A stretch of DNA of 56,006 bases from an uncultured Lachnospiraceae bacterium (GCA_959022495.1 CAUEYX010000020.1:1-56006); one strand, 5' to 3'. Shown: positions 9,498-17,340, numbered from the stretch's first letter. The notes: a model not told the origin generated them from the sequence alone. Numbers and translations: made by a program.

Positions 9498-9804
9498 CCC
9501 ATCTTTGACAGCTTAAGAAAGAAAAAATGGTTTTCCCTTTTCGTTTGTAGAGCAGCCTGGAGAACGTCGGCATTTCCCCATCCTGGTAGGACGCCGTTTG
9601 CCTGCCCGGATTTTCTGGACGATCTCAAAAGTTTCCCGAAGATGTGACCACGCTCCCGGAAAAGCGGACGCATTTTTCTCCCAAAATTGAAATGGGCGGA
9701 AAGCCATTTTAGGGCTTTTCCGCCTTGATTGCCCGTCAGCAAAGGCGCTTTGCCATTTTCCCGCGAACAAGATGTATGTTACTTTTTCTTGATAAGCTGC
9801 AATT
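9498..9804. other. Non-coding left end of the island with a hairpin
   Basis: No convincing gene in this 307-bp stretch; the frames open here lack family resemblance and good ribosome sites. It contains an inverted repeat at 9694-9724, GGGCGGAAAGCC / GGGCTTTTCCGCC, around a short A/T-rich loop. It may be debris of a mobile element. Confidence 0.5.
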
Positions 9805-10086
9805 TTATATTTCTTCTGTCGGCAATCTTTTGAAACGCCTCTGCCACATACGAACATTGCACTCATTTACATATTCCACAGGTACGTCCATGCGCTCTGC
9901 TGTCTGTTTCGGCGTCATTCCGCTGTCTATAAATCTTTTGCAAACCGCTTTCATATTTTCACCCACTTCGATAATATGCCTGTCCGGATCATAGAAGCGA
10001 ACCACACGCTGTCCCCACGAGTGTTCCTTGACCGGGTGAACATATTGAACACCACACTTTCGGAGGTTATCCGCAACCAGATGTAA
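9805..10086 (-). pseudogene. 5'-truncated VOC (glyoxalase/bleomycin-resistance) family gene
   Basis: The reading from 10086 down gives LHLVADNLRKCGVQYVHP and then the VOC-type metal-site strand RFYDPDRHIIEVGENM, followed by the C-terminal helical tail usual in clostridial VOC proteins. The N-terminal half is absent: the frame begins immediately after the stop of the 58-residue membrane protein and in the same frame, with no start codon or ribosome site. It therefore looks like a remnant cut at an insertion or deletion junction near 10086. An internal ATG could give a 66-residue product, unlikely to be functional. Confidence 0.7.
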
Positions 10087-10263
10087 TCACGCGTTTTTCG
10101 GCTTGTCTGTATTTGTCTTTTTGGGCTTCATTCCCCAAAACACAACGTTCATTACAATTACAATTAGTACAACCGCAGCCATCGATACCCAAAAGCCTAT
10201 ATTAAGACCCAGCCATTCGGTTGTTCCAAAAAGAGTCATCCAAATTTCTTTCCAGTTCATCAT
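10087..10263 (-). CDS. 58-residue single-span membrane protein following mgtA
   Basis: Small protein beginning MMNWKEIWMTLFGTTEW, with one hydrophobic helix (about residues 20-44, ending NVVFWGMKP) and a basic, polar tail. It starts 9 nt after the mgtA stop, and AAGGAGG overlaps that stop, so the two are translated together. By position and topology it may be an accessory or regulatory subunit of the pump, as small membrane peptides are for several P-type ATPases (for example KdpF, or MgtR for MgtA/MgtB). Function is inferred from context only. A second ATG directly follows the first; either may be used. The truncated VOC frame follows its TGA directly. Confidence 0.75.
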   Translation of the reverse strand: MMNWKEIWMTLFGTTEWLGLNIGFWVSMAAVVLIVIVMNVVFWGMKPKKTNTDKPKNA

Positions 10264-10272
10264 CACACCTCC

Positions 10273-13038
10273 TTAGAGCAGCTCGCCATAGTGACGGACA
10301 TAGGCTTTTTTCAAACTGGTCGCCAACACCATATACAGCAGGATGCAGGGGATCAGATACGCAAAATACGTTGCGGGCAGAGCAACAAAACCAATCGCCG
10401 TTCCGAAAACTGTAAAAGGAATCACAGTCAGGACCGCAATACCGGTCATGGTAAGCAGCGTCACCTGAGCGGATGCGCGGCTCTGGATAAAGGGCAGCTT
10501 CGGAGTACGAATCATGTGAATGACCAGTGTCTGGCTCCACATGGATTCCACGAACCATCCAGCCTGGAACATCCCGATATACTGCGCCTGCATGGACGCA
10601 AGCTCCGCTCCGCTGTAATAAGCAGCCAGATCGTTGAACAGGACGCCGCCGGACACGAACATGGGGCAGAATACAAAATACATGAAAATGTAGGTTGTAA
10701 AGTCGAAGATGGAGCTGGTAGGCCCGATCCAAATCATAAAACTGCCCACACTGGAAGCATCCCATTTCCGGGGCTTTACGATAAATTCCTCGTCCACATT
10801 ATCCCAGGGAATCGCGGTACAGGACAGGTCGTAGATCAGGTTCAGAAAAATCAGATGCACGCTCATCATCGGCAGGAAGGGCAGCAGCGCAGAGGCCGCC
10901 AGTACCGAGAACATATTGCCGAAGTTTGAGGATGCGGTCATCTTGATATACTTGATCATGTTAGCATAGGTCTTGCGGCCTTCGATAATGCCCTGCTCCA
11001 AAACCATCAAGTCTTTCTCCAGCAAAATAATATCCGCCGATTCTTTTGCCACGTCTACGGCGGTATCCACCGAAATGCCGATGTCAGCGGCTTTCATAGC
11101 GGCGGCATCATTGATTCCATCGCCCATAAAACCAACCGTATGGCCGTTTTCCCGGAGAATCGAAACCACACGTGCTTTCTGGTCAGGGGTCAGCTTGGCG
11201 AATACATCGGTGGACTCCGCAGCTCTTGCCAATTCCGCATCCGTCATTTTCTCCAGATCAGCACCAAGAAGCATATTGCGAACCTTCAGCCCTACCTGCT
11301 TGCAGATGGTGCGGGTCACCTTTTCGTTGTCGCCGGTCAGGATTTTGGTAGTCACGCCGTGGTCTTTCAACGCCTTGATTGCGTCTGCGGTGGATTCCTT
11401 CGGAGGATCGAGGAACGCAAGATACCCAATCAGCACCATATCACACTCGTCCTTCACGCCGAAAGCGCCCACCGGGGAGGGATTGCTTTTCTGCGCAATG
11501 GCAAGAACACGGAAGCCCTTGTCATTAAGATCATCCACTGTTTCCAGAATACGGCGGCGGACATCATCGGTCAGCGGCTGCACACTGCCGTCACACTCCG
11601 CATAGGTGCAGATGGAGAGCATTTCTTCCACAGCGCCTTTTGTCACCATTTGGGTCTTGCCGGTTTTGTCCTGTACTACCGTGGTCAGACGGCGGCGAGT
11701 GAAGTCAAACGGAATTTCATCTACCTTCACATAGCTTTCAGACAGGTCGAGCAGTCGGGGATCTTCCGCTTCTTCTTCCTCTGTCTTATGGATAATCGCC
11801 AGATCCATCAGATTCTTGTAGCCGGTCTGGAAATAGCTGTTGAGATAAGCGTGGCGCAATACCCGCGTATCATCCTCACCGTTTACGTTGAGGTGATATT
11901 CCAGCACAACTTTATCCTGTGTCAGCGTTCCGGTCTTGTCGGTGCAAAGAATGTCTATGGCACCGAAATTCTGGATGGAATTCAGGTTCTTGACGATGGT
12001 CTGCTTTTTGCTCATGGAGACCGCGCCTTTGGCAAGACAGGTCGTCACGATCATGGGGAGCATCTCCGGGGTCAAGCCGACGGCAATAGAGATGCCGAAC
12101 AGGAATGCTTCCAACCAGTCGCCTTTCGTAATGCCATTGATGAAGAGCACCAGCGGAACCATGACCAGCATGAAGCGGATCAGCACCCAGGAGACGGCAT
12201 TGACACCCTTGGTGAAGCTGGTCTCTACCGCTTCTCCGGCAACGGCGGACGCCATGGAGCCAAACAGGGTGTGATCGCCGACGCAGACCGCAACAGCGGT
12301 TGCGCTGCCGGAAACCACATTGCTGCCCATGAAGGCAATGTTTGTGTAATCGGTTATGCTGTCTTTGGCCGCGCTGACATTAGGCGTTTTTTCAACGGGC
12401 TCGCTTTCTCCAGTCAAACTTGCCTGACTGACAAACAAATCTTTTGCATCCAAAATGCGGACATCGGCGGGAATCATATCCCCGGCGGACAGATGCACAA
12501 TATCGCCCACCACCAAATCATCCATAGGTATTTCAGCTTTTTCCTGCTCTCTGCGGGTGACCGTACAGGTAGTCGTGATCATGTCCAGCAGTTTTTCCGC
12601 CGCGTTTCCGCTTCTGGATTCCTGTACAAAACGAAGTGTGCCGGAAATCATAACCATAGTCAGAATAATTACCACAGTCAGGGGGTCAAAATCCTCCGGC
12701 GCACTGCCTAAAAGAGAAAAATAGGGGAACACCATATCCGTTATGGTGGACACCAGCGCCAGACAGAACAGGATGGCGGTAAAGGGATTGATGAATGCAC
12801 CGGCCAGCCGCTTGGCCAGAGATTTCTTTTTTTCGTGTGTTACTTTGTTGCTGCCGTATTTGGTGCGGCTTACGAATATGGCTTCTGCATCAAGGCCACG
12901 AAGTGTGGTATGCAGGTTTTTCAAAACTTCCTGAATGGGATTGGCAGCCGCAAACTGAATGCGGCGATTCTGCTCGTCACGGATAACAGCCTTTTGAACT
13001 TCCTGACGAACAGTGATACGATTTTCTTTCTTGTTCAT
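10273..13038 (-). CDS. mgtA: P3-type Mg2+-importing ATPase MgtA, copy 1
   Basis: Membrane P-type ATPase of 921 residues expected to import Mg2+ when it is scarce. Visible: actuator motif LTGESEP, phosphorylation site CTDKTGTLTQ, the P3-type TPEMLPMIVTTCLAKGA segment, hinge MGDGINDAAAMKAADIGIS, and a C-terminal membrane block with IPWDNVDEE typical of MgtA. The start MNKKENR at 13038 has AAAGGAGG 9 nt upstream; a 13-residue longer reading to 13077 has none and would overlap the upstream ORF. Fifth frame of the cluster mgtA2 / regulator / DUF3784 / uORF / mgtA, and followed by a 58-residue membrane protein. It clearly differs in sequence from copy 2 at 14210-16873. Confidence 0.93.
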   Translation of the reverse strand: MNKKENRITVRQEVQKAVIRDEQNRRIQFAAANPIQEVLKNLHTTLRGLDAEAIFVSRTKYGSNKVTHEKKKSLAKRLAGAFINPFTAILFCLALVSTITDMVFPYFSLLGSAPEDFDPLTVVIILTMVMISGTLRFVQESRSGNAAEKLLDMITTTCTVTRREQEKAEIPMDDLVVGDIVHLSAGDMIPADVRILDAKDLFVSQASLTGESEPVEKTPNVSAAKDSITDYTNIAFMGSNVVSGSATAVAVCVGDHTLFGSMASAVAGEAVETSFTKGVNAVSWVLIRFMLVMVPLVLFINGITKGDWLEAFLFGISIAVGLTPEMLPMIVTTCLAKGAVSMSKKQTIVKNLNSIQNFGAIDILCTDKTGTLTQDKVVLEYHLNVNGEDDTRVLRHAYLNSYFQTGYKNLMDLAIIHKTEEEEAEDPRLLDLSESYVKVDEIPFDFTRRRLTTVVQDKTGKTQMVTKGAVEEMLSICTYAECDGSVQPLTDDVRRRILETVDDLNDKGFRVLAIAQKSNPSPVGAFGVKDECDMVLIGYLAFLDPPKESTADAIKALKDHGVTTKILTGDNEKVTRTICKQVGLKVRNMLLGADLEKMTDAELARAAESTDVFAKLTPDQKARVVSILRENGHTVGFMGDGINDAAAMKAADIGISVDTAVDVAKESADIILLEKDLMVLEQGIIEGRKTYANMIKYIKMTASSNFGNMFSVLAASALLPFLPMMSVHLIFLNLIYDLSCTAIPWDNVDEEFIVKPRKWDASSVGSFMIWIGPTSSIFDFTTYIFMYFVFCPMFVSGGVLFNDLAAYYSGAELASMQAQYIGMFQAGWFVESMWSQTLVIHMIRTPKLPFIQSRASAQVTLLTMTGIAVLTVIPFTVFGTAIGFVALPATYFAYLIPCILLYMVLATSLKKAYVRHYGELL

Positions 13039-13058
13039 TGGTCTTACCTCCTTTATTT

Positions 13059-13151
13059 TTAGTAGAGGCAGGGGCAATCACTGGAATGACACGGAATCTC
13101 CGTATTCTCCTGCACTGCTCGTTGCCTTTGCTGACTACTGTCAGAGTCCAT
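13059..13151 (-). CDS. 30-codon upstream ORF in the mgtA leader
   Basis: A short frame MDSDSSQQRQRAVQENTE... ending SSDCPCLY-stop, with GAGGTG 6 nt before its ATG. Its stop lies 20 nt from the mgtA start. It is acidic at the N-terminus and Cys-rich at the end (C..SDC.C) and contains a small hairpin (ACGGA-gat-TCCGT). Enterobacterial mgtA is controlled by a translated leader peptide (MgtL) that senses Mg2+ through ribosome stability; position suggests a similar role here, but the sequence is unrelated and this is inference. Coding status is not proven. Confidence 0.45.
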   Translation of the reverse strand: MDSDSSQQRQRAVQENTEIPCHSSDCPCLY

Positions 13152-13201
13152 GCCATTCACCTCACTTTTTATGGAATATCTATCTGAAACCGCATTGCGG
13201 A

Positions 13202-13513
13202 TTATTTTTTGCGATATCGATTGCTTTTTCCGATGTACCACACATCAAAACCGGCGACAACCAGCCATGCAGTCACAGCCCCCATGAACCAGTGATTTGT
13301 AAATTCGGACCAGAAGCCCTTCAGTAGAAAAATCATGCCATTAAGCGCAATGACTTCCCCGATATTGCGGCAAAGCGGGACAATTTTAATTTTCTCTTTC
13401 TCTTCCTGCGGCATATTTTTCCACGCAGATAAATAAATATGTCCTTTCCCACAGGCAAACACAAAGCCCGCTATGGTGAAAAGAACTCCAAAAAAGATGC
13501 AGGTGTAATCCAT
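13202..13513 (-). CDS. DUF3784-like membrane protein
   Basis: Protein of 103 residues with three hydrophobic stretches: an N-terminal helix (YTCIFFGVLFTIAGFVFA), a central one (VIALNGMIFLLKGF) and a C-terminal one (WFMGAVTAWLVVAGFDVW). The segment GKGHIYLSAWKNMPQEEKEK resembles the conserved early region of DUF3784 proteins. AAAGGAG lies 9 nt before the ATG. It sits between the winged-helix regulator and mgtA copy 1, downstream of the phased GCAAG motif at 13632-13658, so it probably starts the transcript that includes mgtA copy 1. Function unknown. Confidence 0.75.
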   Translation of the reverse strand: MDYTCIFFGVLFTIAGFVFACGKGHIYLSAWKNMPQEEKEKIKIVPLCRNIGEVIALNGMIFLLKGFWSEFTNHWFMGAVTAWLVVAGFDVWYIGKSNRYRKK

Positions 13514-13631
13514 GGCCGCTCACTCCTTTCGGTGATTGATTTCATCTCTTAGTTTCTTTAATTTCAGAAGTCTGATCCCTTCGACCACTTACAGAATACA
13601 AAAATCGCAAGAAGAATCACATGGTTAAAAC

Positions 13632-13658
13632 CTTGCGATTTCCTTGCGATTTTGCAAG
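13632..13658 (-). promoter_or_regulatory. Phased GCAAG-N6-GCAAG operator-like motif
   Basis: On the minus strand, GCAAGGAAATCGCAAG: two GCAAG boxes 11 bp apart, one helical turn, with a partial third (TTGCAAAATC) just before. An inverted copy (GCAAG on the plus strand) lies at 13607. Tandem half-sites with ~11-bp phasing are typical of OmpR-family regulators, and such a regulator is encoded next door. The same motif occurs upstream of mgtA copy 2 at 16949-16964. Confidence 0.5.
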
Positions 13659-13663
13659 AATTT

Positions 13664-13687
13664 AGGCGGGGTCAGTTTGGCCCGCCT
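13664..13687 (-). terminator. Hairpin after the winged-helix regulator gene
   Basis: Arms AGGCGGG and CCCGCCT around a 10-nt loop, directly after the regulator's stop. There is no T-run after it on the minus strand, so it is at best a weak terminator or an RNA-stabilising end. Confidence 0.4.
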
Positions 13688-13690
13688 ATG

Positions 13691-14194
13691 TTACAGTTGG
13701 TCATTAAATTTGTATCCGATACCCCAGATAGTCAGAATGTACTTGGGTGCGTCCGGGTCAGGCTCAATTTTCTTCCGTAGTTTTCGGATAAATGCCATGA
13801 TGTTGCTGTCATCCAAAAGGTAATCCTCAGACCACACCGCCCGGTAGATCTGTTCCTTGGTAAATACCTCCCCGCGGTTCTGAGCAAGGAAATACAGTAT
13901 GTCAAACTCCTTTGGCGTCAGGCTGACTTCAGCGCCACCCATGACGACCCTCCTGCTTTTCGGGCTGATTTCCAGTTCTCCAATCCGCATCCCATCCGGC
14001 GGGACGAGCGAGGAAGCTTCCGCCTCGCTGGATGCGCTCAGCAGCAGGGAGGTCACCTCTCCGCTGAGCATATCCCGGATGCCGGAAAGCAAGTCTTCGG
14101 CGCAGTCACTTTTGGGCGGCTCTTTCATCAGCTTTTCCAGCAGCCACTCTTCAAGGACAGAATCCATTGGGATAAAACCGATATTCTTTTTCAC
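13691..14194 (-). CDS. OmpR-type winged-helix regulator without receiver domain
   Basis: Protein of 167 residues. The C-terminal ~95 residues (from about 68) are an OmpR/PhoB winged-helix DNA-binding domain: MRIGELEISPKSRRVVM, VSLTPKEFDILYFLAQNRGE, then RAVWSEDYLLDDSN and IRKLRKKIEPDP with the wing IWGIGYKF. The N-terminal ~65 residues are not a receiver domain: no acidic phosphorylation pocket is visible, and the segment (MDSVLEEWLLEKLMKEPP) looks helical. It starts with GTG, with AAAGGAGG 8 nt upstream overlapping the end of mgtA copy 2, so the two are coupled. It probably controls both mgtA transcripts through the phased GCAAG motifs; what it senses is unknown. Confidence 0.85.
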   Translation of the reverse strand: MKKNIGFIPMDSVLEEWLLEKLMKEPPKSDCAEDLLSGIRDMLSGEVTSLLLSASSEAEASSLVPPDGMRIGELEISPKSRRVVMGGAEVSLTPKEFDILYFLAQNRGEVFTKEQIYRAVWSEDYLLDDSNIMAFIRKLRKKIEPDPDAPKYILTIWGIGYKFNDQL

Positions 14195-14209
14195 GATGGA
14201 TTCCTCCTT

Positions 14210-16873
14210 TCAAATCAACTCATGATACTTCTTCTGATAGAAGGTTTTGACTACCGTAGTCAGCAGCATATACAACAGCGCTACAATCAGCAGAAACACG
14301 AAATACCAAAGCGGCAATTTTGTCAGGCCGAACAACGACGCACCCTTAGTAAAGGTAATCGCGGTAAAGGCGATGATTCCCGCAAGGGTAATACAAATAA
14401 CCGGTGCAGACGGCCTGCTCTGCACAAAAGGTATCCTGCGGGTCCGCAGAAAATGTAGAATCAGCACCTGCGTCCACATGGATTCCAAAAACCATCCTGT
14501 CTGGAAAAAAGACACATACTGAAGCCGCAGGGCGGGATCGGTAAGGTTCAGATAAGTCGCTCCTCCGCACAGCATAGGGCACAGGAAGTAATACAGAAAC
14601 AGGAATGTCACTATGTCGAACAGGGAACTGATCGGTCCAAAGGACAGCATAAACCGCCCCAGCGTCCTGCCCGACCAGTCCCTCGGAGACAGCGTCTCTT
14701 CTTCATCCACATTGTCCCAGGGCAGAATGATGCACAAAACATCGTACAGCAGGTTCAGCAGCAATATCTGTACGGAAGTCATAGGCAAAAAGGGCAAGAA
14801 GGCGCTGGCGCAGACAATAGAGAGTATGTTGCCGAAGTTGGAGCTGGCGGTAATTTTAATGTATTTGAGCATATTTGTAAAGGTTTTTCGCCCTTCTAAA
14901 ATGCCCTGTTCCAGCACGCCAAGATCCTTTTGAAGCAGTACCACGTCCGCCGCGTCTTTTGCTGCATCCACCGCCGTATCCACCGAGATGCCCACATTGG
15001 CCTCGCAAAGTGCCGGGATATCATTGATTCCGTCGCCCAAGAAGCCCACCGTATGCCCGTTTTGACTCAGAGCAGAAACCAGACGGACCTTTTGCCCCGG
15101 TGTAAGCTCCGCAAAAACATGAATTTTTTCAACCGCAGCGCTAAGTTCGCCGTCTGTCATTTCATCCAGATTGGCGCCGGTCAGCACGGCTTCGGAATAA
15201 ATCCCCACCCGGCGACATACAGAGACCGCCACGTCCGCCTGATCCCCCGTCAGAATTTTGGAAGTCACCTTCAGCCTTTTGAGCGCCGCCACGGACACCT
15301 TCGCGGTTTTCTTGGGTGCGTCAAAGAATGCCAGATACCCCATCAAGATCATATCCTCTTCATCGGCAGGGATAATCTGGTTTTGCTGTCCTACATTTTT
15401 TCGTGCAACGGCGATGACCTTCATACCGTCCCGGAGCATCTCATCTACCACAGAGGATACGCTCTGCATCCTGCCTTTCTCTATCGGCAGAATTTCACCC
15501 CGATACTCCACATGGCTGCAACGATCAACGATGTGGGAGATATCCCCCTTCATAATGAGTTGACTTTCTCCGTTTTTGCCTGTCACAAGAGTGCTGACGA
15601 ACTTGCGGGCATAGTCAAAGGGAATCTCGTCTATTTTTTGATACTGAGTGAGCAAATCAGTGTAATGCGTCTCGCGTCCCGGCATAGTCTGACAGGCAAG
15701 AATTGCGTTATCAATTGGATTGCGTACGCCGGAATGATAGAAGCTGTTTAAGAAAGCTAAATCCAGCACCTCGCTGCTTTCGTTGCCGAGCACGTCCATG
15801 TAATATTCCAGCAGGATACTTTCATTGGTCAGTGTTCCAGTCTTGTCCATGCAAAGCACATCCATGCTGCCAAAACCCTGCATGGCATTGATGTCTTTGA
15901 TGATGGTCTGCTTGCGGCTCATGGTAAGACTGCCCCTTGCAAGGCAGGCGGTAATAACCATAGGCAGCATCTCCGGCATCAGTCCTACAGCCACCGACAG
16001 CGCAAAAGCAAAGGATTCCAGCCATTTCCCACCTGTGATACCGAGAAGCGCGAATACAATGGGAATCAGCACCGCAATAAAGCGGAGCATGACCCAGGCA
16101 ATGGAATTGGCGCCCTTTTGAAAGGATTTTTTATCATCAGAATCAGGTTTTGCAAAGCTGCCGTAGAGCGTGTCCTTCCCGACTGCCAGCACAATACCCT
16201 CGCCCTTACCGCTGATGACTGTTGTTGCCATAAAAACAAGGTTTTCAAGCTGGGTCAGCGTTTCCAAGCTGCTGTAACTGAGAGCGCAGCAGTTCTTTTC
16301 CAAAATGGCGCTTTCGCCCGTTATGGCTGCCTGTGAGATGAACAGGTCGGTGACTTCTGTCAGCCGGATATCCGCTGGAACACGGTCACCCGCAGAGAGC
16401 AGAACAATATCCCCCACCACCAATTCTTCCGCAGGTATTTCTATGAGTTCTCCTTCTCGCTTTACAGTGATACTTTCATGAATCAGCCGGTCAATCTGCT
16501 GCGCCGCGTTCTTTGCTCGGAGTTCCTGAATCAGACGGATTGCACCACTAATTAGGATCATGGAAAAGATAATGATGGCAGTAGTGGCATTTCTGGTGAA
16601 GTTGGAGACGAGAAAAACATCCGTCACCAACGAAATAATACCAAGGATAAAGAGAATTATATTGAACGGATTGATAAAAGCCCGCCGCAACCGGCGTATC
16701 ATCGTATCATTTTTTTGCTCCGCAAAGCTGTTCGCACCATATTTTTCCCTCATCGCCTCGACCTGTTCATGAGACAGGCCATCCGGTGATGCTCCAATAT
16801 CTTGATATATTTGTGATACCTCACGGTAAGCGTATTTTTTGATACGACTGTCAAATAGTGTTGTTTTTGACAC
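14210..16873 (-). CDS. mgtA: P3-type Mg2+-importing ATPase MgtA, copy 2
   Basis: Second MgtA-type pump, 887 residues, with ITGES, the phosphorylation site CMDKTGTLTN, MLPMVITACLARGS, the hinge LGDGINDIPALCEANVGIS and the C-terminal LPWDNVDEE. The start is GTG at 16873 with AAAGGAGGG 8 nt upstream. Key catalytic motifs are intact. The sequence is only moderately similar to copy 1 (for example EMLPMVIT versus EMLPMIVT), so this is an old pair rather than a recent duplication. First gene of the cluster; its stop overlaps the ribosome site of the regulator gene. A phased GCAAG motif lies 76 bp upstream of the start. Copy 2 may differ in affinity or ion range; this cannot be told from sequence. 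Confidence 0.92.
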   Translation of the reverse strand: MSKTTLFDSRIKKYAYREVSQIYQDIGASPDGLSHEQVEAMREKYGANSFAEQKNDTMIRRLRRAFINPFNIILFILGIISLVTDVFLVSNFTRNATTAIIIFSMILISGAIRLIQELRAKNAAQQIDRLIHESITVKREGELIEIPAEELVVGDIVLLSAGDRVPADIRLTEVTDLFISQAAITGESAILEKNCCALSYSSLETLTQLENLVFMATTVISGKGEGIVLAVGKDTLYGSFAKPDSDDKKSFQKGANSIAWVMLRFIAVLIPIVFALLGITGGKWLESFAFALSVAVGLMPEMLPMVITACLARGSLTMSRKQTIIKDINAMQGFGSMDVLCMDKTGTLTNESILLEYYMDVLGNESSEVLDLAFLNSFYHSGVRNPIDNAILACQTMPGRETHYTDLLTQYQKIDEIPFDYARKFVSTLVTGKNGESQLIMKGDISHIVDRCSHVEYRGEILPIEKGRMQSVSSVVDEMLRDGMKVIAVARKNVGQQNQIIPADEEDMILMGYLAFFDAPKKTAKVSVAALKRLKVTSKILTGDQADVAVSVCRRVGIYSEAVLTGANLDEMTDGELSAAVEKIHVFAELTPGQKVRLVSALSQNGHTVGFLGDGINDIPALCEANVGISVDTAVDAAKDAADVVLLQKDLGVLEQGILEGRKTFTNMLKYIKITASSNFGNILSIVCASAFLPFLPMTSVQILLLNLLYDVLCIILPWDNVDEEETLSPRDWSGRTLGRFMLSFGPISSLFDIVTFLFLYYFLCPMLCGGATYLNLTDPALRLQYVSFFQTGWFLESMWTQVLILHFLRTRRIPFVQSRPSAPVICITLAGIIAFTAITFTKGASLFGLTKLPLWYFVFLLIVALLYMLLTTVVKTFYQKKYHELI

Positions 16874-16948
16874 GGGACAGTCCCTCCTTTAGCAATACAG
16901 ATAAAATCATTTTAACATTATCTTGTAAAAACGCCATGTCTATATTCT

Positions 16949-16964
16949 TGCTTTTTTCTTGCAA
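16949..16964 (-). promoter_or_regulatory. Phased GCAAG-N6-GCAAG motif upstream of mgtA copy 2
   Basis: On the minus strand GCAAGAAAAAAGCAAG: two GCAAG boxes with 11-bp periodicity, the same arrangement as at 13632-13658. A -10-like GATAAT lies further downstream. Likely target of the winged-helix regulator encoded at 13691-14194 (inference). Confidence 0.5.
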
Positions 16965-16980
16965 AAAAATCCTGGGCGGC

Positions 16981-17051
16981 CGGCTGATTCCCGCCTCCGC
17001 CGACTTTGAAGATTTGCTGCTCCGCCTGCAGAGAGAAGGGTATGAGAAAAT
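16981..17051 (+). pseudogene. Possible relaxase (mobilisation protein) fragment
   Basis: The plus-strand frame reads RLIPASADFEDLLLRLQREG and then YEK, resembling a short segment of clostridial MobA/VirD2-type relaxases from integrative elements (PxxFEDLLxxLxxxGYE). The flanks do not continue the similarity. If right, it is debris of a conjugative or mobilisable element at the right end of the island. Weak evidence from one short motif. Confidence 0.3.
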
Positions 17052-17117
17052 CTCGTGGAAAGCGTTCCTCTGCATAGCGTTTTTATGCTATCATCCTCTC
17101 AAAGGCGGATGCTTGCT

Positions 17118-17237
17118 ATGAAACCAGATGTCGAGGCACTGCGCAAAAAATACATAGAAAACCCACCGAAAGGAATGTCATCCGAGGGCATTCGCCATAT
17201 GAGCGGGGATAAAGTCGAAATTTCCTATAAAGTATAG
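17118..17237 (+). CDS. 39-residue small protein of mobile-element type, probably truncated
   Basis: Frame MKPDVEALRKKYIENPPKGM...GIRHMSGD ending SYKV-stop. The core (LRKKYIENPPxGM..xxIRxMS) resembles small proteins commonly seen next to relaxase genes in clostridial integrative elements, which usually continue with an acidic tail (DLLDMxYFL). That tail is missing here and the frame ends exactly where the right direct repeat begins, so it may be a truncated gene. AGGCGG lies upstream of the ATG. A longer in-frame reading from 17055 exists but has no better start. Confidence 0.4.
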   Translation: MKPDVEALRKKYIENPPKGMSSEGIRHMSGDKVEISYKV

Positions 17238-17340
17238 GAACAGAATGCATCAAGATTTTTTGCCCCTTATCGTCCCATCTTAAGAAAAAATTGGGATACG
17301 CGCCAGATAAGTTCACAAATTCACCTCCGTCTGCTATAAT
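17231..17340. repeat. Direct repeat, right copy, bounding the magnesium-transport island
   Basis: Partner of 9382-9497: 103 bp (17238-17340) with two substitutions, plus AGTATAG across a 6-nt deletion. The copy ends exactly at the TATAAT that serves the zinc-ribbon gene. The repeats enclose about 7.7 kb. Confidence 0.85.
17312..17340 (+). promoter_or_regulatory. Sigma-A promoter of the zinc-ribbon protein gene
   Basis: TTCACA-17-TATAAT, 44 bp before the ATG at 17384. Lies within the right direct repeat. Confidence 0.7.

Noticed and set aside
9513..9866. 117-residue minus-strand frame in the island's left end
   Set aside because: Overlaps the VOC remnant in another frame, basic low-complexity composition, no ribosome site.
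11140..12711. 523-residue plus-strand frame opposite mgtA
   Set aside because: Shadow frame; the minus strand encodes a complete MgtA with all catalytic motifs.
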